From: Guyparkeria sp016278265 | Lineage (GTDB): Bacteria; Pseudomonadota; Gammaproteobacteria; Halothiobacillales; Halothiobacillaceae | Strand: one strand, 5' to 3' | Length of the DNA stretch: 64,000 nt | Assembly (NCBI RefSeq): GCF_044582145.1 | Contig: NZ_JBDODO010000002.1 | In this document: in pieces, positions 46,261 to 55,308 of the stretch | Position numbering within the stretch: the first letter of the stretch is position 1 | Layout: the number at the start of each line of letters is the position of its first letter | Made by a program: the position numbers and the translations under genes | The notes under the pieces: generated by a model | The model's database searches: none | What the model was told of the DNA's origin: nothing | The model's input: the letters and a program-made list of their open reading frames with translations, nothing else

Positions 46261-46449
46261 TTATTCGTTTTCCTGATGCAGTTCCAGGGTCGGGCCTTCG
46301 GCGGTCCACTTGATGGTCACCACGATCGGCTGGCAGCAGACGCTGCAGTCCTCGACGAAGGTCTGCTCGCCGGCGCTGGTGTCGATCGAAAAGTCGACCG
46401 GCTCGCCGCAGTAGGGACACATGGCACTGGCTTCGATAAGGGGTTCCAT
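46261..46449 (-). CDS. CPXCG motif-containing cysteine-rich protein
   Basis: The 62-residue protein starts MEPLIEASAMCPYCGEPVDF and has a second cysteine cluster EDCSVCCQPIVV, which together probably bind one zinc ion. It belongs to the small CPXCG family found widely in gammaproteobacteria; function is unknown. The start at 46449 follows AGGAGACGC. An open frame extending upstream to 46545 lacks family sequence. Confidence 0.85.
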   Translation of the reverse strand: MEPLIEASAMCPYCGEPVDFSIDTSAGEQTFVEDCSVCCQPIVVTIKWTAEGPTLELHQENE

Positions 46450-46571
46450 GGCGCGTCTCCTGGATGCGACGCAGGACCATTTGCCTGCCCCACAAACGTA
46501 GCAGGCGCGGCCGGTATCAACCGGACGCGCCTGCTCGTTTTTCACCTGGCGGCGAGATGCCGCAAAGCGGA

Positions 46572-47828
46572 TCAGCCCATCTGGCGGATCAGCTCGTCGC
46601 CGAAGGCCTTGCAGCCGACCTGGTTGGGCTTGTCCATCAGGCGGGCGAGATCGCCGGTGACGTTGCCGCTGGCGATCGCGCCTTCCATTGCCTTGATGAC
46701 CGCGTCGGCCGCCTCGGTCCAGCCGAGGTGGCGCAGCATCATCTCGGCCGAGAGGATGACCGACGAGGGGTTGGCGAGATCCTTGCCGGCGATGTCAGGC
46801 GCGGTGCCGTGGGTGGCCTCGAACATGGCGACGGTGTCGGAGAGGTTCGCGCCCGGGGCGATACCGATACCACCGACCTGGGCGGCCAGCGCATCCGAGA
46901 CGTAGTCCCCGTTGAGGTTCAGGGTGGCGACCACGTCGTATTCTTCCGGCACCAGCAGGATCTGCTGCAGGAAGGCATCGGCGATCGAGTCCTTGATGAC
47001 GATCTCGCGGCCGGTGTTGGGGTTCTTCAATTTCATCCACGGGCCGCCGTCGAGCGGCTCGGCGCCGAACTCTTCCTTCGCCAGCTCGTAGCCCCAGTTC
47101 TTGAAGGCCCCTTCCGTGAATTTCATGATGTTGCCCTTGTGCACCAGGGTGACCGACTCGCGGTCGTTGGCGATCGCGTACTCGATCGCGCGGCGCACCA
47201 GGCGCTTGGTGCCGTCCTCGGAGACCGGCTTGATGCCGATGCCCGAGCTTTCCGGGAAGCGGATGTTCTCGACATTCATTTCCTGGGTCAGGAAGTCGAT
47301 CACCTTCTTCACTTCCGGGGTGCCCGCCGCCCACTCGATGCCGGCGTAGATGTCCTCGGAGTTCTCGCGGAAGATGACCATGTCGGTCTTTTCCGGGTGC
47401 TTGACCGGGCTCGGGGTGCCGGTGAAGTAGCGCACCGGGCGCAGGCAGACGTAGAGGTCGAGCTTCTGGCGCAGGGCGACGTTCAGCGAGCGGAAGCCAC
47501 CGCCGACCGGCGTGGTCAGCGGGCCCTTGATGGAGACCACAAAGTCACGGATCGCCTCCATGGTCTCGGCGGGCAAGCCGCTGCCCTCCGGGTAGACTTG
47601 CGTCGATTTCTCGCCAGCGTAGACCTCCATCCAGGCGATCTGGCGCTTACCGCCGTAGGCCTTCTCGACCGCCGCGTCGATAACGCGTCGCATCACCGGC
47701 GTGACATCGATGCCGATGCCATCACCCTCGATGAACGGGATGATCGGCCGGTCCGGCACGGTCAGCGTGCCATCGGCGGTGACGGTGATCTTGTCGCCTT
47801 CGGGGATGGTGATCTTGTCGAAGCCCAT
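46572..47828 (-). CDS. icd: Isocitrate dehydrogenase, probably NAD-dependent
   Basis: This enzyme oxidises isocitrate to 2-oxoglutarate. The 418-residue protein aligns through its length with E. coli Icd, including the RSLNVALRQ substrate/phosphorylation loop. At the cofactor pocket the E. coli NADP-binding Lys344-Tyr345 and Val351 are replaced: APDIAGKDLANP gives Asp345, Ile346 and Ala352 here, and Tyr391 is Gly392, while Arg395 is kept (Arg396). The Asp-Ile-Ala set is that of naturally NAD-specific prokaryotic enzymes, so NAD use is predicted even though the family is usually labelled NADP-dependent. Confidence 0.93.
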   Translation of the reverse strand: MGFDKITIPEGDKITVTADGTLTVPDRPIIPFIEGDGIGIDVTPVMRRVIDAAVEKAYGGKRQIAWMEVYAGEKSTQVYPEGSGLPAETMEAIRDFVVSIKGPLTTPVGGGFRSLNVALRQKLDLYVCLRPVRYFTGTPSPVKHPEKTDMVIFRENSEDIYAGIEWAAGTPEVKKVIDFLTQEMNVENIRFPESSGIGIKPVSEDGTKRLVRRAIEYAIANDRESVTLVHKGNIMKFTEGAFKNWGYELAKEEFGAEPLDGGPWMKLKNPNTGREIVIKDSIADAFLQQILLVPEEYDVVATLNLNGDYVSDALAAQVGGIGIAPGANLSDTVAMFEATHGTAPDIAGKDLANPSSVILSAEMMLRHLGWTEAADAVIKAMEGAIASGNVTGDLARLMDKPNQVGCKAFGDELIRQMG

Positions 47829-47893
47829 GTGTTCTCTCCTGGCTGGATTCGCATGTCGCAGGCCGTCTTGATGCGCCTGCTTGGTTGGCCGGC

Positions 47894-47899
47894 ATTATA
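47894..47899 (-). promoter_or_regulatory. -10 box of the icd promoter
   Basis: The minus strand has a perfect TATAAT at 47894-47899, about 65 nt before the icd start. No convincing -35 lies 17 nt upstream. Confidence 0.5.
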
Positions 47900-47985
47900 C
47901 CGATTCACGTGATCCCACCGAGGCACGCCGCCAACCCGCTCATCACGCGCCGCGCAGCCCGGGAACTTTTTTTCTTTCCCACCTC

Positions 47986-48013
47986 TTGAATTCGCCGGGG
48001 CCGTTCCTACTAT
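47986..48013 (+). promoter_or_regulatory. Promoter of groES-groEL
   Basis: TTGAAT (47986-47991), 16 nt, TACTAT (48008-48013), directly ahead of the CIRCE. The CTTGAA at 47985 also resembles a sigma-32 -35, but no CCCCATnT follows, so vegetative sigma with HrcA repression is the simpler reading. Confidence 0.6.
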
Positions 48014-48039
48014 TGGCACTCGAGTCGGGCGAGTGCTAA
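48013..48039 (+). promoter_or_regulatory. CIRCE operator upstream of groES
   Basis: TTGGCACTC (48013-48021), 9-nt spacer, GAGTGCTAA (48031-48039), 17 of 18 consensus arm positions. It overlaps the transcription start region, placing groESL under HrcA, whose gene is at 10027-11076. Confidence 0.93.
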
Positions 48040-48127
48040 CAACGGCGGCTCCGCCGATTTGCCCCGTCCCGACGCGAACAAACACCGACGAAAATCCTTT
48101 TTCTATGTCAACGCATGGAGTAACCGC

Positions 48128-48418
48128 ATGAAAATCCGTCCTTTGCACGATCGTGTGCTGGTAAAGCGCGAAGAAGAAGAACGCAAGACCGCCTCTGGCA
48201 TCGTTCTGCCGGACTCGGCTTCCGAGAAGCCCAACCGTGGCGAAATCATCGCTGCCGGCCCGGGCAAGTCGAATGACAAGGGCGAAGTCCGTCCGATGGG
48301 CGTGAAGGTCGGCGACAAGGTCCTGTTCAGCCAGTACGCCGGCGCCAAGGTGAAGGTCGAGGGCGACGAACTGCTGATGATGGGCGAAGACGACATCCTC
48401 GCCGTCATCGAAGACTGA
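48128..48418 (+). CDS. groES: Co-chaperonin GroES
   Basis: GroES caps GroEL. The 96-residue protein starts MKIRPLHDRVLVKREEEERKTASGIVLPDSASEKPNRGEI, including the mobile loop, and ends LLMMGEDDILAVIED. Length is normal. It is 63 nt upstream of groEL and behind a CIRCE operator. Confidence 0.98.
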   Translation: MKIRPLHDRVLVKREEEERKTASGIVLPDSASEKPNRGEIIAAGPGKSNDKGEVRPMGVKVGDKVLFSQYAGAKVKVEGDELLMMGEDDILAVIED

Positions 48419-48481
48419 ATTGCCCGCGGAAAGAGCTAACGCTTTCCCCCGGAATCGAATCAATCAAGGAGCATATTGAAT

Positions 48482-50125
<1,644 letters not shown>

Positions 50126-50167
50126 GAACGGTCGCTCCGGTCGCAACGGCCGGACACCGCTTCGACG

Positions 50168-50192
50168 AAACCCCGCTTCGGCGGGGTTTTTT
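50168..50192 (+). terminator. Terminator of groESL
   Basis: AAACCCCGC, TTCG loop, GCGGGGTTT, then TTT (50168-50192). The GNRA/UNCG-type loop and T-run make it a strong intrinsic terminator. Confidence 0.9.
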
Positions 50193-50274
50193 GTGCCCGC
50201 GCCACCGACACGGCACGAAAGAGCCCGCCGGGTCGCCAGGACCACGGCGGGCTTGATGGGTCGCAGCGGCGAGC

Positions 50275-50607
50275 TTACTCGCCCATGCCGCCGCCCATTT
50301 CGTCATCCATCTCGCCATCCATCTCGCCATCCTTGTCCATGCCGTCCTGGTCCATGCTGCCGTGGCCCATCTCGTCCTTTTCCATCGCGTCCTGGCCCAT
50401 TTCGTCGCCGGACATCTCGTCCCCCATTTCCTCGCGGGACATCTCGCCGCCGCCCATCTGGTCCTGGCCCATGGCCTCATTTTCGCCGTCCTCGTGAGAC
50501 ATGGCCAGGGTGGCGTAAACATCCTGCTGCATGGGCTCGGCCGCAATGGCGGCGGTGCCCATGGTCATCAGGCCGGCACAGATCATCGATACTGTCATCG
50601 TCTTCAT
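50275..50607 (-). CDS. mrpX: Methionine-rich periplasmic peptide, MrpX-like
   Basis: The 110-residue product has a Sec signal peptide (cleavage after AAIAA, residue 23). The mature part has about 87 residues with 16 methionines, each usually flanked by Asp, Glu or Gly (QMGGGEMSREEMGDEM is typical). In Azospira, MrpX, a peptide of this type, is a sacrificial sink for hypochlorite whose methionine sulfoxides are reduced by YedY1. Here it is the last gene of the operon yedZ1-yedY1-mrpX, opposite sigF-nrsF. Such low-complexity sequences cannot be assigned by similarity alone; the context carries the call. Confidence 0.8.
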   Translation of the reverse strand: MKTMTVSMICAGLMTMGTAAIAAEPMQQDVYATLAMSHEDGENEAMGQDQMGGGEMSREEMGDEMSGDEMGQDAMEKDEMGHGSMDQDGMDKDGEMDGEMDDEMGGGMGE

Positions 50608-50681
50608 GGGAATACCCTCTTGTCGTCGTGCTAATGGTGCATGGCGGCAGTGCCATGCCTCAGCGCAGCCGAGCCCAATGC

Positions 50682-51431
50682 TCAGCTGCCGCCGAACCAG
50701 TTGTACCCACGGTCTTCCCAGTAGCCGCCGGGGTACCTGTTGGTGACGAATAGCGCCTCGACGTGCTTGGGGTTCTTGTAGCCAAGCTTAGTCGGCATGC
50801 GCAGCTTCAGCGGAAAACCGTAGCGGGCGGGCAAGACCTGCCCGTCGAATGTCAGTGTCAGCAGCGTCTGGGGATGGAGCGCGGTGGGCATGTCGATGCT
50901 GGTGTAGTAGCCGTCGGCACAGCGAAAGCCGACGTATTGGGCCTCGAGGTCGGCGCCGATGCGCTCCAGGAAGTCCGAAAAGCGCACGCCACCCCACTTG
51001 CCGATCGCACTCCAGCCCTCGACGCAGATCAGGCGGGTTACCTGATCCGTTTGCGGCAGGGCGCGCAGTTCGGCCAGTGACCATGGACGTTGGTCGGCGA
51101 CCCGGCCACCGACCTGCAGGCGAAAGCGTTCGCCGTCCACCTGCGGCACCTTGTCCAGACGGTAATAGGCGTTGAAGGGAAAGGGCCGGGTGATCATCGA
51201 CTCGGGGTAAGTCGGCGCGAGCTGCTCGGGATCGAACAGCCAGGCCTGCACACGATCGTTGAATCGAGAAACCTGCAGCAACGCCTTCTCGACGATCGGC
51301 TCGTCGCTGATCGTGCAGCCGCCCACAAGCGGCAATGCACCTAGCGCCAGCGAGCCACGCAGAAAGCGCCGCCGGTCAGGCTGTTCCGGCCCGCTATCCA
51401 TCGGTTGCATTCGCTTCTGTCGATCGTTCAT
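50682..51431 (-). CDS. yedY1: Periplasmic molybdopterin oxidoreductase, YedY1-type methionine sulfoxide reductase
   Basis: This 249-residue sulfite-oxidase-fold molybdoenzyme has an RRRFLRGS twin-arginine signal at residues 20-27. The Mo-ligating Cys is in ICVEGWSAIGKWGGV (Cys136). PTKLGYKNPKHVEALFVTNRYPGGYWEDRGYNWFGG at the C-terminus is typical of this branch. YedY/MsrP enzymes reduce protein methionine sulfoxide in the periplasm with electrons from a membrane cytochrome b. The ATG at 51431 follows AAGGAG. The neighbours (cytochrome b upstream, methionine-rich peptide downstream, divergent sigF-nrsF) match the hypochlorite-defence locus. Confidence 0.88.
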   Translation of the reverse strand: MNDRQKRMQPMDSGPEQPDRRRFLRGSLALGALPLVGGCTISDEPIVEKALLQVSRFNDRVQAWLFDPEQLAPTYPESMITRPFPFNAYYRLDKVPQVDGERFRLQVGGRVADQRPWSLAELRALPQTDQVTRLICVEGWSAIGKWGGVRFSDFLERIGADLEAQYVGFRCADGYYTSIDMPTALHPQTLLTLTFDGQVLPARYGFPLKLRMPTKLGYKNPKHVEALFVTNRYPGGYWEDRGYNWFGGS

Positions 51432-51444
51432 GCCAGCTCCTTGG

Positions 51445-52082
51445 TCATCGACCACGAATCATGTGCAGCAGCGAACGCGGCACCAGCAGCGCCATCGCCA
51501 CGTGGATCGCCACGAAGCCGACCAGGGCCGCCATCGTGAAGAAATGGACGTAGCGCGCCGCCTCGTATCCGCCCATCAGCTCGCGCAGCAGCGGGAACTG
51601 CACCGACTTCCACAACACCAGACCCGAGAGCACGAGCAGCACCAGGTCGAGGATCACGAACAGGTAGGCGGCCCGCTGCACCGTGTTGTAACGACGCGGA
51701 TCGGCATGCGAGAGCCGGCCACGGAAAGCGGCCTTCAGGTCGGCCAGGAACCCGCGCGGCGAGAGCGGGAAGAAGCGCCGCCACATTCGCCCGCTGGCCG
51801 CATTGATGCTCAGATAGATCAACCCGTTGACCACCAGCAGCCACATCGCCGCGAAGTGCCACAGGATGGCGCCAGCCAGCCGCCCAAGGTGATCTCGTCG
51901 GGAAAGCGAAAATCGAACAACGGCGAGGCGTTGTAGATCCGCCAGCCGCTCATCACCATCAGCACGACCGCCAAGGCATTGAGCCAGTGGGTCAGCCGCA
52001 GCCACAGCGGGTGAATCGGCGGCACATCTCCGGTGGCCTTGCCGGTTCGGACCGAACCGGCCGTGACGGGCGGTGCGTTCAT
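51445..52082 (-). pseudogene. yedZ1: YedZ1-type cytochrome b, apparent 1-nt frameshift
   Basis: The N-terminal frame starts MNAPPVTAGSVRTGKATG at 52082 behind GGAGG and runs through HPLWLRLTHWLNALAVVLMVMSGWRIYN to DEITLGGWLA. The protein then continues in another frame with GAILWHFAAMWLLVVNGLIYLSINAASGRMWRRFF and further helices to HFFTMAALVGFVAIHVAMALLVPRSLLHMIRGR. The break is at about 51870-51885 (GGCTGGCTGGCGCC on the minus strand) and is repaired by one added base. Haem-ligand histidines are present on both sides. It would pass quinol electrons to YedY1. It may be a true lesion or a sequencing indel. Confidence 0.8.
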
Positions 52083-52153
52083 GGGCGGCCTCCTGAAACG
52101 CGCGGTTGTCGAGCGAGCAGCCCGGACGTCGCGACAATGGACGTACCCTTTCA

Positions 52154-52179
52154 TTCGCCGCTGGCCGGCAGTTGGTTAC
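52154..52179 (-). promoter_or_regulatory. SigF-type ECF promoter of yedZ1-yedY1-mrpX
   Basis: On the minus strand GTAACC (52174-52179), 16 nt, CGAA (52154-52157). This is the -35/-10 arrangement reported for SigF-group ECF factors and is the same as the element ahead of the sigma gene on the other strand. Confidence 0.8.
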
Positions 52180-52236
52180 AACCATGGCGATCAATGGCAT
52201 GACGCGGCAAAAACCGGGGGCGCTACACTCGCGGAT

Positions 52237-52262
52237 GTAACCAGACCCATGGTGCGGACGAA
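52237..52262 (+). promoter_or_regulatory. SigF-type ECF promoter of sigF-nrsF (autoregulation)
   Basis: GTAACC (52237-52242), 16 nt, CGAA (52259-52262). Identical hexamer, spacing and -10 occur divergently at 52154-52179, so one sigma factor probably drives both operons. An ATG at 52262 overlaps this -10, which favours 52286 as the true sigma-factor start. Confidence 0.8.
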
Positions 52263-52285
52263 TGAAGGGGCATGGTGGGGAGAAG

Positions 52286-52828
52286 ATGAGCGAGGATGAG
52301 CTGCGGAGACGGTTGCTGAATGGGCTGTCCGGGGACAATCGCGCCTATCACGCCTTCCTGCAGGCCACCGGCGACCTGCTGCGGCGCTACTTCCATCGCC
52401 GACTGGGCAGCCTGCCCGACGAGGTGGAAGACCTGGTGCAGGATTCGCTGCTGGCGATCCACGACAAGCGCCAGACCTATGACCCGACCCTGCCGGTCAC
52501 CGCCTGGCTCTACGCGATCGCCCGCTACAAGCTCGCCGACCTGCTGCGACGACGACAACGACGGGAACAGCGGACCGATTCACTGGACAAGGCAACGGCG
52601 CTGGAACCAAGCGCCCCCGAGCACGACGAGATGGCGGGCCGAGATCTGGACTGGCTGCTCGCACAACTGCCAGAACGCCAGCGCGTGGCGATCCGGCACA
52701 TGAAGCTGGAGGGACTGTCCGTCGCCGAGACCGCGCAGCGCACCGGCATGTCCGAATCGGCCGTCAAGGTCGGCGTCCATCGCGGCCTCAAGGCACTGTC
52801 CAAACTGATCCAGGGGCAAAACGCATGA
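52286..52828 (+). CDS. sigF: ECF sigma factor, SigF (NrsF-linked) group
   Basis: This 180-residue sigma-70 family factor has region 2 FLQATGDLLRRYFHRRLGSLPDEVEDLVQDSLLAIHDKR and TAWLYAIARYKLADLLRRRQRR, and region 4 WLLAQLPERQRVAIRHMKLEGLSVAETAQRTGMSESAVKVGVHRGLKAL. The start is ATG 52286 behind GGGGAG. The downstream overlapping gene is NrsF, its anti-sigma. In Azospira and Caulobacter, SigF/NrsF pairs respond to oxidants or metals. It is divergent from yedZ1-yedY1-mrpX and has matching promoters on both sides. Confidence 0.9.
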   Translation: MSEDELRRRLLNGLSGDNRAYHAFLQATGDLLRRYFHRRLGSLPDEVEDLVQDSLLAIHDKRQTYDPTLPVTAWLYAIARYKLADLLRRRQRREQRTDSLDKATALEPSAPEHDEMAGRDLDWLLAQLPERQRVAIRHMKLEGLSVAETAQRTGMSESAVKVGVHRGLKALSKLIQGQNA

Positions 52829-53469
52829 AGACAGACGAACTGGTCTCCCTACTCGCCGCCGGCGAGGTGGTCGTGCCCCGCCGCACGCTCCCGAGCCGAC
52901 TGGCACTGGCGACCGCGGCCGGCCTGCTCGCGAGCATCGCCCTGATGCTGGGACTGCTCGGGATCCGATCCGACCTGCCCCAGGCGGCCATGGACCCGAT
53001 GTTCTGGGTCAAGATCGGCTTTGCCGGCCTGCTGATCGTCGCCGGACTGGTCGCCACGTGGCGACTGGGCCGGCCGGGAGTCAAGCTGGGCAGGCTGCCG
53101 CTGTCGACCACCGCCGTGCCGGTGCTGCTGCTATGGCTGCTTGCCCTCGCCTCGCTCACCCAGGCGACGCCGTCACAGCGCGTCACCCTGCTGCTGGGCG
53201 AGACCTGGAGCAGCTGCGCCTTCCTGATCGCCCTGCTGGCCGCCCCGCTGCTGGCAAGCACCCTTTGGGCGATGCGCGGCATGGCGCCGACCCGGCTGCG
53301 ACTGGCCGGCGCGTCCGCCGGGCTGTTCTCGGGGTCGCTTGCCGCGCTGGTCTACTCGCTGCACTGCCCGGAGATGACCGCCCCCTTCATCGCCCTGTGG
53401 TACCTGCTCGGCGTCGCGATCCCGACGACCCTGGGCGCCTGGATCGGACCGCGCCTACTGCACTGGTAA
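52825..53469 (+). CDS. nrsF: Anti-sigma factor NrsF (DUF1109)
   Basis: The 214-residue membrane protein has about six helices and a short cytoplasmic N-terminus (MKTDELVSLLAAGEVVVPRRTL). Cysteines occur in SSCAFLIAL and SLHCPEMTAPFIALWYLLG; in SigF systems membrane cysteines of NrsF are implicated in stress sensing. The ATG overlaps the sigF stop (ATGA), the usual sigma/anti-sigma coupling. A bidirectional terminator follows. Confidence 0.88.
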   Translation: MKTDELVSLLAAGEVVVPRRTLPSRLALATAAGLLASIALMLGLLGIRSDLPQAAMDPMFWVKIGFAGLLIVAGLVATWRLGRPGVKLGRLPLSTTAVPVLLLWLLALASLTQATPSQRVTLLLGETWSSCAFLIALLAAPLLASTLWAMRGMAPTRLRLAGASAGLFSGSLAALVYSLHCPEMTAPFIALWYLLGVAIPTTLGAWIGPRLLHW

Positions 53470-53498
53470 CACGGCCAACAGATTCGTCGCCTTGACGA

Positions 53499-53524
53499 AA
53501 AACCCCGCCGGATGGCGGGGTTTT
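53499..53524. terminator. Bidirectional terminator after nrsF
   Basis: AAAACCCCGCC (53499-53509), GGAT loop, GGCGGGGTTTT (53514-53524). T-runs form on both strands, so it serves nrsF and the convergent yqhA. Confidence 0.85.
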
Positions 53525-53551
53525 CGCTATTCGGAATCGCCGACGGGACGG

Positions 53552-54094
53552 TCAGTGACCCTTGCCCTGCAAGCGGTCCATCAGGGCGTAGAGCACACCG
53601 GAGACGACGAAGGTCAGGTGAATACCCACCATCCAGGCCATCTCTCGGTCGCTCAGATTCTCGACGTTCATGAAGGACTTGAGCAATTCGATCCCCGAGA
53701 TGGCGACGATCGAACCAATCACCTTGATCTTGAGGTCGGTGAAGCTGATGTGCCCCATCCACTCGGGCCGGTCACGGTGGGTGTGGAGGTCCTCCATCTT
53801 CGAGACGAAATTCTCGTAGCCCGAGAAGATGATGATGATCAGCAGGTTCATGATGAGCGCCACGTCCACCAGCGTCAGCACGCCGATAATGATTTCGGAC
53901 TCGCTCAGGGAAAAGGCGTGGCTGAGCAGGTGCCAGAGCTCGGAGCCGAACTTCACCAGCAGGATCAGCATCGCGCCGACCAGCCCCAGATAGACGGGGG
54001 CCAGGATCCAACGGCTACCGAACAGGAAGTGCTCGAAGTAATGCTCGGCGTTACTCGAGCGACGCGGGGCGGGGGTTGGTTTTTCCGATTCCAC
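53552..54094 (-). CDS. yqhA: YqhA family (UPF0114) membrane protein
   Basis: This 180-residue inner-membrane protein of the TIGR00645/YqhA family is of unknown function. It has FEHFLFGSRWILAPVYLGLVGAMLILLVKF, LSESEIIIGVLTLVDVALIMNLLIIIIFSGYENFVSK, and SFTDLKIKVIGSIVAISGIELLKSFM, giving three to four helices. I place the start at GTG 54094 behind GAGG; an upstream TTG at 54118 is possible. It is convergent with nrsF. Confidence 0.88.
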   Translation of the reverse strand: MESEKPTPAPRRSSNAEHYFEHFLFGSRWILAPVYLGLVGAMLILLVKFGSELWHLLSHAFSLSESEIIIGVLTLVDVALIMNLLIIIIFSGYENFVSKMEDLHTHRDRPEWMGHISFTDLKIKVIGSIVAISGIELLKSFMNVENLSDREMAWMVGIHLTFVVSGVLYALMDRLQGKGH

Positions 54095-54122
54095 GGGTGG
54101 ACCTCGATCAGGGTTCAAACGG

Positions 54123-54148
54123 TAAAACGCCCCGAAAACACGGGGCGT
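54123..54148 (-). terminator. Terminator downstream of the NDUFA9-like gene
   Basis: On the minus strand ACGCCCCG, 6-nt loop, CGGGGCGT (54127-54148), then TTT. It separates the epimerase-like gene from yqhA. Confidence 0.75.
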
Positions 54149-54172
54149 GGTCGTGGCTATCCTACCACCGGC

Positions 54173-55183
54173 TCAGCCGCTACGGGGCGCGCTCTTGCCG
54201 GGGCCACCGTTTCCCGGGGCGAGGTACCCCGGGGCAACGTCCTCGAGCCGGGTGGGCTCGCGCGGGCATTCCGGCGAGCAGGTGTTCTCCCGCTGCAGGG
54301 AATCGAGATTGTCGCGGCTGAAGGGCTTGCCCGGCAGCCACTCCATCACGCGCGCCTGGATGCGCGACAGCCACATCGGCAGGCCGACCACCCAGCGTGG
54401 ATGGCCACTGGTCGACGCGGCGTAGCGCACCAAATCGCCCAGCGAGTAGTCGTGCGGACCGCAGAGGTCATAGCGCGCGCCGTTGGCCTGGGGGTCGTCG
54501 AGCGCCTCGACGTATCGACGCACCACGTCGCCGACATAGACGGGCGAGAAGCGTGCGCCCGCGCAGGCCAGCGGGAAGATGCCGGGCATCAGTTTTGCCA
54601 GGCTGGCGAAGCGGTTGAGGAAGGAGTCGCCCGGCCCGAAGATCACCGACGGACGGAAGCTGGTCACGGCGATGTCGTGCTTGCGACCGAAGCGATGCAC
54701 CCAGTTCTCGGCCTTGCCCTTGCTGCGCTGATAGTGACTGACGCCTTCGTCTTCGTCGGCGCCCAGCGCACTCATGTGCAGGTAACGCGGCACGCCCGCA
54801 TCGGCAGCGGCACGCAGCGCGGCCTTGGTCAGCTTGATGTGTACCCGCTCGAAGCCCTTGCCGTTGTGGCGGCGCTCGTTGAGGATGCCGATCAGGTTGA
54901 CCAGCAGATCCGCCCCCTCGAGCAGTTCGGCCAGCTCCGGGGAGCCACGATGGGTAGCCAGGTCCGACCGGGCCGGGGAGTTCATGTCGACCAGCACCAC
55001 GCTCGGCCACAGCCCCATGTCCCGGTGACGCGCGGCGTGACGGCTCGGCACCACCACTTCCCAGCCCCGCTGGGAGAGTGCGCGCACCAGGTGCCGGCCC
55101 ACGAAACCGGTCCCGCCCAAAACCACGGCCCGAGGCAAACCCTCGGGTCTATTGCTACCGCCAACGGCGTGCGATTCGTCCAT
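54173..55183 (-). CDS. Complex I NDUFA9-like NAD(P)-binding protein
   Basis: This 336-residue atypical short-chain dehydrogenase/epimerase has the N-terminal VVLGGTGFVGRHLVRALSQRGWEV (GxxGxxG), NLIGILNE, SALGADEDEGVSHYQRSKGKAE (YxxSK in place of YxxxK), and PVYVGDVVRRYVEAL. This resembles NDUFA9/YwnB-type proteins that bind NAD(P) without a proven enzymatic role. The start at 55183 (MDESHAVGG) is preferred to a longer frame. The C-terminal tail is Pro/Gly-rich. It is divergent from hemG. Confidence 0.85.
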   Translation of the reverse strand: MDESHAVGGSNRPEGLPRAVVLGGTGFVGRHLVRALSQRGWEVVVPSRHAARHRDMGLWPSVVLVDMNSPARSDLATHRGSPELAELLEGADLLVNLIGILNERRHNGKGFERVHIKLTKAALRAAADAGVPRYLHMSALGADEDEGVSHYQRSKGKAENWVHRFGRKHDIAVTSFRPSVIFGPGDSFLNRFASLAKLMPGIFPLACAGARFSPVYVGDVVRRYVEALDDPQANGARYDLCGPHDYSLGDLVRYAASTSGHPRWVVGLPMWLSRIQARVMEWLPGKPFSRDNLDSLQRENTCSPECPREPTRLEDVAPGYLAPGNGGPGKSAPRSG

Positions 55184-55308
55184 AACGTCCCTGACAGTGC
55201 ATCTGCCGAAATTGATCGAACCGGTAGAGTACACTCGAGCCCCGAACAGACATAGCAACCCAAGGCCGGGCAAGCACACGGGCTTGCCCGGCAACGCCAC
55301 GAGATGCC

